Source: Clitopilus passeckerianus (Eukaryota; Basidiomycota; Agaricomycetes; Agaricales; Entolomataceae). Taken from it: 64,000 nt of DNA. Location: the NCBI GenBank assembly GCA_944990035.1, contig CALYLX010000083.1, positions 124,001-188,000 on the forward strand, written 5' to 3'. The notes below the pieces were generated by a model that saw only the letters and a list, made by a program, of their open reading frames with translations, made no database searches and was not told the origin of the DNA. Below, piece by piece: positions 56,965-64,000 of the stretch. The position numbers and the translations under genes are program-made. Positions within the stretch are counted from its first letter, which is position 1. Each line of letters begins with the position of its first letter.

Positions 56965-58140
56965 ATGGTAGCTTTCAAATCTCTCTTCGTCCTAGCTGCA
57001 GCTGCCCTCGCTGCCGTTGCATCTCCTTTGCCAGGAGGCGACACCGCTCTCGTTGCCCGCGCTGTCCCAGGCGCCGAGTTGGCTGGATTCGCTGCTCGCG
57101 ATGTTGACGCCTTCAAGGGCAGCCTTCTCTCTCGTGGCGATGGTAAAGGTTACTATGATGGTCATGGCAAAGACTATGACGACGACTACGACCATGACCA
57201 TGACTACGACCATGACGACGACCACGACCATGGCAAAGACTACGATCATGGCAAAGACTACGACCATGGCAAAGACAAGGACCATGGCAAAGACTACGAT
57301 CATTGCAAAGACAAGGACCATGGCAAAGACTACGATCATGGCAAAGACTACGATCATGGCGAAGACAAGGATCATGGCAAAGACAAGGACCATGGCAAAG
57401 ACTACGATCATGGCAAGGACAAGGACCACGACCACGACCATGGAAAAGGCGGTCACGGGGGTGGCAAGGCACTTTCTGAGATCATTGTCGACATTCACGT
57501 TCAGATCAAGGCTCAGATCAAACTTATCGGTGAGCTAGTCGCCACATTATCTTGCCAAATCTCAAGGGATTTCCGCTGATCCTCACCTGCATACTACAGA
57601 AAATGCCGTCAAGTCTAAGGCTGATATCAAGGTCCTCATCGATCTCGTCGTCAAGATCGACATCATAATCAAGGCCGGTATTGACAAGGTCAAGGGATGC
57701 AAGGGTCCCAAGACGGTCGATGTCAATGTATTTGTGGACATATTCATCGTGAGTCTGCTCAATTTCTCATCCTCACCGACGTTTATCGTGCTCACTCGTC
57801 TCCTCTCCCCAGTCTATCATTGTGTCCTTGAACACCGCCGTCAAGGGTTGTGGAAAGGAAAACGTCAAGGTTCTCCTCCAGGTTATCATTCAGATCAAGT
57901 AAGTTTTCATTACTGGTCGTATGTATCCAAAGACATGAAACTGATTATTACTCGATCAGTGTCACCATCTCGGTCTTCCTCAAGAGTTGTTTCGGCCAAG
58001 CCTCTGGTCTCGATGTCAAGTTTAGTGCGCTCCTTAACGCTAGCGTTGTTGCGAAAGTGAAGGATCTTGGCCTGGTGGACATCGCTGCAGTCATCAAAGT
58101 CCACCTTTCGGCTCACCTCCGTGCCGTTCTGGGTGCTTAG
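56965..58140 (+). CDS. Secreted His/Asp-repeat protein
   Basis: Exons 56965-57529, 57600-57748, 57813-57898 and 57960-58140 (introns 60-70 nt) give 326 aa. A signal peptide (MVAFKSLFVLAAAALAAVAS) is followed by about 40 residues, then about 100 residues of near-perfect DHGKDYDHGKDKDH-type repeats. The C-terminal about 155 residues are Ile/Val/Lys-rich and amphipathic (IIVDIHVQIKAQIKLIG, VLIDLVVKIDIIIKAGIDKV, VIIQINVTISVFLKSCFG) with three or four Cys. Only Gly, Lys, Asp, His and Tyr dominate the repeat, so extracellular divalent-metal binding is plausible. I know no named family for it. A long antisense frame through the repeat is a by-product of its codon periodicity. Confidence 0.75.
57150..57445 (+). 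repeat. In-frame minisatellite encoding His/Asp/Lys repeats
   Basis: Tandem 6-codon units of the type CATGGCAAAGACTACGAC, alternating KDYD and KDKD forms, with few synonymous changes. One unit reads CATTGC (His-Cys) instead of CATGGC, giving a single Cys within the repeat. Confidence 0.8.
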
Positions 58141-61100
58141 ACCGAGGTCGACGGCATATAAGGCATCCATGTTTGCCTTGTTCTGCATTCCTTCTCATTC
58201 GTTCCTCCTTTCCTTCGTTCAAAAACTGTACTTTCGATCTTTCCGTTCAATTCAAATTGACATGTTGTATACTCAAAACTCATATCTCACATATAGTAAG
58301 GTCAAGTAGGAAGGAGCGCCCTTAGAACGCGCTTCCATTCCTTCTGAGAGAGATTTGGATCCTACGGTGAGTGAGAATTAAAGGAAGACATCGATCTCCT
58401 CGCTCGGAGCCGAATTGCTTGGGGAAATGATTACGAGTCTGGAGTTTACGGAAGAGGAGTCCTTTTTCCCCTGAGGTCCTTTACGCGGTCGTCTGCATCA
58501 CTGATGCTTACGTTCTGTACATATTAGTAATTACTGGCTCGGTTAGTCCGAATTTCCTTCTTTGTTGTTTCGTCCGCGATGGTTTCGGCGTTAAAGCTTC
58601 GTATAGCAATGCACCGCGTGGTTCACCCTGTTGTGATGATGTGATCATCTCGGCTTGTTCGCCGAGCTGCACCTATCATACGAATGGTTGCTGGTCGCGT
58701 GTGGACGTCGTCTTCATAGCCTTGGTCCTTTCATGAGGTAATTCTACACTATTTTGTTACCTGCAATTTTTTGTATACCACGCCGCTGATAGGTCGTAGG
58801 AGTCCCTATGCGATGTGCCTCTACGATAAATTGCCCACGAAAGAAACGTCTGCGTGTTTCGGCAGTGTGTTGGCCAATCATGGCGATTTATAGTTGTGTC
58901 TCAACGCAAGGGCTTGCTTAGTACCAACTTGGTATATCTTTGCTATTCTCTATCGTAACAACACTACTCGTATTTCATAGACTAGTAAACACAATGATTA
59001 AAACTGGAACGGCAGCCTAACCTTCAGGCCTAGCGCGCTTCAGGACATAGCGAGGTTTTGTCTACAAAAGGTGACTAGAATGGCTGTCCGACTTTTAAGC
59101 CCGACTCGCTGAGTTGATATACTCGTTTGATTGCGAGGCTAACGTCTTGTAAGTACTGGGCGATAGACCACCCCTGCAGAGCGTTGAGGATAAACTCATC
59201 GAAACTTGTAGTTGGTTTTAGAATGTAGTAACATCCGGAAATATATGGGTCCCATGATTCGTACGTACCATTGGGCTCAAGCGCTCACCCTGGATTGACC
59301 TTTAAGGGACAGTGCTAGTGGCTTCCAGTCTGAAAAACGTCGAAGTATCAACAATTTGGTGCTTCGGCTACAATTTATGGACCGAGAACGAAGGCTCCAA
59401 GCTGGAAGGAAAACTCCGGACTCGTAATCAGCCATGCGAAGCACTGGCCACATCTCCAAGTCAATTGATCTTTCATCTCGGTCTTTAAGTATGCCTGCCC
59501 TAAACTTGTGTCAGCTGATTTTGCCATTCCTTCCTTCTCCCAAGCCAATCTGTTGTGGGATAAAACCTAACCCTTCCTGCAATATATAGGGAATCGTGTG
59601 TAACCAGCGGCTTTACTAGCCCACCGCTGCTCACCGATCTTTTTCAGTCTTTATAGATTGCTGGGTTACTCGACGGTTGTCTGCGGATGCAAGTCGTCAC
59701 TGAAATATCCACTCAACTACTCTTTTTTCCTCTGTAGGGATCTGCCTGCGGCGGCGAGGACCTGCATTGCCTCTGAAGATCTCTCCTCTCGGTACTTGGT
59801 GCTGTTGTCTTAGATCTTTGGCTCAAATTTTGGACCAAGTAACCTCCTTAGCCTTCTGGTGGCGAATCTCGCTCGATCCAAGCAAGGTGCCCCGGCTACA
59901 GTGTGGGCTCTTCATACCAGTGAGGTCCGCGGAAGAAAGATGAGAACGTCTCTGATCTCTCTGTGTGTATCTCCTCATCATTTTCTCTGCGACCTCACTC
60001 ATGCTGGGGTCATTTAGCCAAGCCTTCGTCTCTTTCGCTGTGTGGCATGCTCCTGTGCCGCCCCGCATCTGATTCATATCTTATCGCATTTTTACGCATA
60101 CGAGGCACCCACATCCCAGACTCCGTTATGCATCTCGGGTCAGCAGGTTAGAATGGCTACGCGGGGCTTCCAAATTAAAGTGCGAGTAGTGGGAAGGCTC
60201 ATCAGACGCGCCACATTCTAAATCCGAGGAAGGGGTGGTGCTTATTAGACGCGAGCTATCTGTGGTCGACTCCTCTACCGGGTATGATGATATAGTTGCT
60301 TATCGATGTTTACCTATCTAGAAGCTCGCATACTTCGGTCACTTCTATCTATCCTCTAATCCACCAAAATCGCTGACTTTTTGTCAGCCTATTCAAGCTG
60401 TTCCTTATAGTTGTGCGCCAAATATAATGTTCGCGGAACCTGATAGGACATAGCCGATTGGTTATTACAACTCTGCCTCGATTGAGTACTTGTTGATGCA
60501 CAATCTGTGGAGACTTTATCTGGCACACTGTATGATTTCTGCCTCTTAAAATCTTTTCGGACATACCCTGATTCGTCCACGTGCGGGGAGAGCTGATTGA
60601 CACCCCCGCGTGATAGACCTCCTCGTTGGCTGATAAGACTTGCTTCCCATCACCTAAGTACCATTGTATCGGCTTTCGTTCCCATACATTCCGGCTTCCC
60701 TCGTGGAAGCGTTGTGACCTGCATCTTGACCTATTGATAGCGCCTCGACTAATCCCCTTGACATACTTGCGCCGTCCGCGGGCACGAACCTCATCGTCGA
60801 AACTCCTATCTTCGAACATCAATTCCTCTTTTGCAAGATACCACCACCATGGTCATGGCGGCCTGCAATCAGCCAGGGCGGCACCGATAAAGTGTGCTCT
60901 TATGTTGACAAGAGCAACTGTTGACTTAATGTACGGACCTCTTCACGATAAGGAATAGTCGGCTTCTCATTGGATGATAGCCCTGGTCAATACACCACTG
61001 CTGTCATAACCTGTCAATCACTCTCTATCTCTAGCTCTACTATCCACTCGGGCACGGGAAATTCATACGGCAAGCACTATTACATCGAACCCTATATTGA

Positions 61101-61254
61101 ATTGTCTAAAATATATGACTTTGTGTTTCCTGCCATTTACTCGGTCGGGCCCTCTGACATCCTCGTCGGCGTTCCTGAGTCTTACTAGGTGGTATCTTGA
61201 ACTTTTCACAACAACGGAAAGGTATCTACACCTCCCATTCGATCCTATTCCAAA
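58141..61254. other. Intergenic, 3.1 kb without recognised gene
   Basis: The longest frame, 60349-60822 (-), 157 aa, is Arg/Ser-rich (RGAINRSRCRSQRF) and has no motif or homologous partner here. No transposon ends, tRNA or rRNA were found. Confidence 0.4.
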
Positions 61255-63135
61255 ATGGTGAACGTTAACTACACCGCCTGTAAGCCGTTACCATTTTCTC
61301 GGCGTCGAGTCAGTCTGGGCTGATGACGGGTTATAGCTGGCGACTTGGAGGTCACAATCCCCTCGGATGGCACAACTGTCATCTACAACCTTGGCGATAT
61401 TGCCTGGGTCCTTTCCTCGACTGCCTTCGTGTGGATTATGATACCAGGTCTTGGATTCTTGTATTCAGGACTGCTGCGACGTAAGAATGCACTCTCGATG
61501 ATGTGGGTTAGCATGGTTTCTGGAGCGGTGGTTGCGTTTCAGGTACGGCCACCCTCTTACTGAAGGACGTGTACGAACTCATCTCGTCCTGTATGATATT
61601 TTAGTGGTTTTTCTGGGGGTTTTCCCTTGCGTTCAGTGAGACGGGAAGTCCTTTCATCGGTGACCTCAGTACGTTTAACCCTACTGTCCAAAGCCTAGCC
61701 GTTGACAATTTCTGTCAGAATACTTCGGTTTGCAAGGCGTCCTGGAACAACCCTCCATTGGAAGCGCCCGCATCCCTTCAATTGTCTATTGCGTCTATCA
61801 ACTGATGTTTGCCGCTGTAACGTGCGTAGATAACATCACCTGATTCTGCCAAGCCTTCGTAGCTTATCTGACCTTCTATTTCTATCCTCTTCCCTTAGGC
61901 CTATAATCGCTGTAGGTTCCGTAGCCGAACGCTCCAAACTCGGTCCTCTGATCGTCTTTATCTTCCTTTGGTCCACACTGGTCTATGATCCTATTGCATG
62001 CTGGACCTGGTCCTCCAATGGATGGTCCCTTGTCCTTGGTGGACTCGACTTCTCAGGAGGTTCACCGGTGCACATATCGTCCGGTACCGCCGCCCTCGCC
62101 ATCTCTCTCTATCTCGGAAAGCGGCGCGGATACGGTACCTCTCAGCTCGCGTATTCCCCACAAAATACCTCTCACGTTGTATTTGGGACGGTGCTGATTT
62201 GGTTTGGGTGGTTCGGGTTCAATGGAGGAAGTACCTTATCGGCAAACATGAGGGCTGCACAAACGTGTATTGTCACGAACCTTGCTGCAAGCGTTGGAGG
62301 GCTGACTTGGATGTTTTGGGACTGGAGGCTTAAGAGGAAATGGAGTATTGTCGGCTTTTGCTCTGGTGCAATTACAGGGCTGGTCGCTATTACCCCTGCA
62401 GCAGGGTTTGTTGGGACCCGTAAGTCCGTATTTTGCACCCATGGGCAGCGTTGACCAACTGAACTTCCGCAGCCGCTTCAGTTGCATTCGGCTTCGTCGC
62501 CGGCACAATATGCAACTTTGCCACGCAACTCAAGTTCATCTTTGGGTTTGATGATGCCCTCGATGTATGTCCCATCCTTTCACCCATTGGCTCCTGATTT
62601 TCCATTCTCACCTCTCATACTCCAGGTATTCGCCTCCCACACGGTTGGCGGGATTGTTGGTAACATCCTCACAGCCTTTTTTGCCCAAGCTTCGGTGGCG
62701 GGCTTCGACGGTCTCACAATCATCAAGGGAGGTTGGTTTGACCACCACTGGGTGCAGCTCGGATACCAACTTGCTGGATCGTGCGCCAGTTTCAGTTATT
62801 CTTTGGTGATGACCGTGGGTCACTTCCTTTCACTGATCTTCCTAGAGACTCATTTGCCCCGATAGACCATCATCCTATGGATCATGCACTTCATTCCGGG
62901 CCTTTCACTCCGCGTGGATGAAGAGACGGAGATGATCGGTATTGATGACGCAGAGATGGGAGAATTTGCGTATGACTACGTCGGGCTTGAGCTGGAGATC
63001 GACCATCTGAATTCAAGGGTTGTCGATGGTAACGCAACTAGCGGTGGGCGTGAGCCCAAACATAGACATGTTCACAGTCATGGTGTCGACCCGTCCGAGG
63101 CCAGTAGCGAAGGGGAGAAGGTTGATATCGCTTAG
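61255..63135 (+). CDS. Ammonium transporter (Mep/Amt family)
   Basis: Eight exons (61255-61279, 61337-61542, 61605-61668, 61719-61821, 61899-62419, 62473-62564, 62626-62814, 62866-63135) splice in frame to 489 aa, usual for fungal Mep proteins. Family marks: STAFVWIMIPGLGFLYSGLLRRKNALSM, WFFWGFSLAFSET, DFSGGSPVHISSG, VLIWFGWFGFNGGS, ITPAAGFV and DVFASHTVGGIVGNILTAFFA, which contains the second pore His; the first pore-lining His lies in SPVHISSG. About eleven membrane segments are expected in the plasma membrane. The cytosolic C-terminus is EETEMIGIDDAEMGEFAYDYVGLE, the conserved regulatory tail, then a His-rich stretch. It imports NH4+. Start ATG 61255 with CAAAATGG context. Confidence 0.93.
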
Positions 63136-63334
63136 ACATAAGTAGGTTCTAAATCGTGTCAATGTGTATTGTTAGAAGTTTGTTCGGCCGTTAAGGGTTT
63201 TCCGACCGTTTAGAATTAAATTTTGGTCGTATCTCTTCAAATTTCCGGTACCATGATTCCTCGTCCACGAACAAATCGCCGTAGGTTTTCGTAGGCGTAC
63301 AACAGTAGGCGCAAACATAAGAAATTTACATTGA
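63136..63334. other. 3' flank between convergent genes
   Basis: AT-rich spacer between two convergent genes. It includes an imperfect inverted repeat, GTTCGGCCGTTAAGGG with CCGACCGTTTAG. No coding signal. Confidence 0.4.
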
Positions 63335-64000
63335 CTAAGCGCCGGAATCAGGTTTGATACGTTTTACATTACTGGTACACGGGAAGATACCCACCCCCTC
63401 TTCCTTTGGGCTATATTGTCCTTGGCACAATGTCATCGGTAGATTACAACAAAGAAGACAACAATGAAGCACGGTGAATAAATCAGGCCTTCGGCTGAAC
63501 ATTCTCCAACGAGGCATGCCTATCCTGCTTCTCATGGACTTTGTTGACGTCAGCTCGTCGCTGCTCGGGGTGACAGCACCGAAAACGACGTCCATTTCTT
63601 CCAAACTACGCCCCTTGGCTTCGGGAATAAGGTTGAGGATAAACATGTCAAGGCAGGAACCGAGCGGAGCGGGGGGAGAGCTTACCACGAGAAGATGAAC
63701 ATGCCGCCGAACATTATGAAGATCTTCCAGCCGAGATCGCTGATGTTGTCGGGAGTGGTCTTGGTCACGACGAAATCTGTATAGAAAAAGGATTGAGTAA
63801 TATCCTTCAAAAGGTTGCAGTGAATAGAGACGCACTTCATAGCCACTGGGAAGCGCCAGCGGTGGCAAAGCCGTAATGTCTTGTACGGGTGGGGAAGATA
63901 TCCGAGACGTAGACCCAGGGAGGAGGACCCAAGTTATCCGGTAAGCAACCAGGTAAGGCGTCTTGTGCGAAAGTCAACGCGTACCCCAGCTCATGGAGGA
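63335..64000 (-). pseudogene. MFS sugar transporter, C-terminal part, apparently damaged
   Basis: On the minus strand an exon entering from beyond 64000 encodes WVYVSDIFPTRTRHYGFATAGASQWL. The next codon (63839-63837) is TGA where the family motif WLWNF has Trp. A 59-nt intron (63777-63835) follows, then FVVTKTTPDNISDLGWKIF. The donor at 63685 (GTAAGC) has no AG acceptor before IPEAKGRSLEEMD, the conserved sugar-transporter tail; the expected acceptor reads AA. Both defects are single G to A changes on the coding strand. The tail reaches TAA near 63335. This may be a recent pseudogene, or sequence error. The family is the HXT/STP-like sugar:H+ symporters of the plasma membrane. Confidence 0.7.

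Noticed and set aside
56992..57498. 168-aa antisense frame of repeated Met/Val/Phe residues
   Set aside because: It is the reverse of the His/Asp minisatellite; its hydrophobic repeats follow from the codons of the real gene, which has a signal peptide and four in-frame exons.
60349..60822. 157-aa minus-strand frame as a gene
   Set aside because: Arg/Ser-rich without motifs and no intron structure; kept only as a note in the intergenic entry.

Overview
The window looks like nuclear DNA of a filamentous basidiomycete, most likely an Agaricomycete. Genes are cut by many 45-70 nt introns with GT-AG ends. The families present (DUF6534-type membrane proteins, expanded F-box proteins, a secreted GH43, a Mep/Amt ammonium transporter, Ty3/gypsy chromoviruses, DUF6589 proteins) fit that group. 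I ran no searches; family names rest on motifs read by eye.

Layout. 1-19.5 kb is duplicated, decaying gene space: the 3' part of a DUF6534-type membrane protein, three paralogous F-box genes (1.9, 13.1 and 18.2 kb, the last with a nonsense codon), a different 578-aa F-box/LRR-like gene (6.6-8.5 kb), and several diverged copies of an unrecognised repeat unit (3.5-5.6, 9.0-12.0 and 14.8-17.3 kb). 19.5-23.2 kb has no clear gene but holds a 1.3-kb element with 54-bp terminal inverted repeats. 23.2-37.9 kb holds two nearly identical Ty3/gypsy chromoviruses on the minus strand, each with its own 5-bp target duplication.

30.6-52.3 kb is a nested insertion site. A minus-strand gene with trypsin-like peptidase motifs is broken in two places. 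One break is gypsy copy B. The other is a 12.5-kb inverted-repeat element (39297-51831) with a 9-bp target duplication; removing it restores the host reading frame. That element carries two convergent genes, a RecQ-like DEAD/DEAH-class helicase with a zinc knuckle and a DUF6589 protein, whose coding 3' ends overlap by 95 bp. Each terminal repeat contains a nested multi-stem palindrome with one compensatory pair change. A 6.7-kb Ty1/copia element has landed inside the DUF6589 gene. Without it the element is about 5.8 kb. This two-gene mobile element is the best candidate for an undescribed system.

52.3-64 kb is ordinary gene space: a secreted GH43 arabinan/xylan hydrolase, a secreted protein with a long His/Asp repeat, an ammonium transporter, and the 3' end of an MFS sugar transporter that appears damaged.

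Other points: both gypsy copies show an 11-nt self-priming signature placed about 33 nt downstream of a TATA box, an AUG-free leader of about 775 nt, and a third ORF after the chromodomain. The copia element has a primer site matching the anticodon arm of initiator tRNA-Met. Several broken genes are disrupted by changes consistent with C:G to T:A, while the two gypsy copies differ mostly in homopolymer length, which may be sequencing error.
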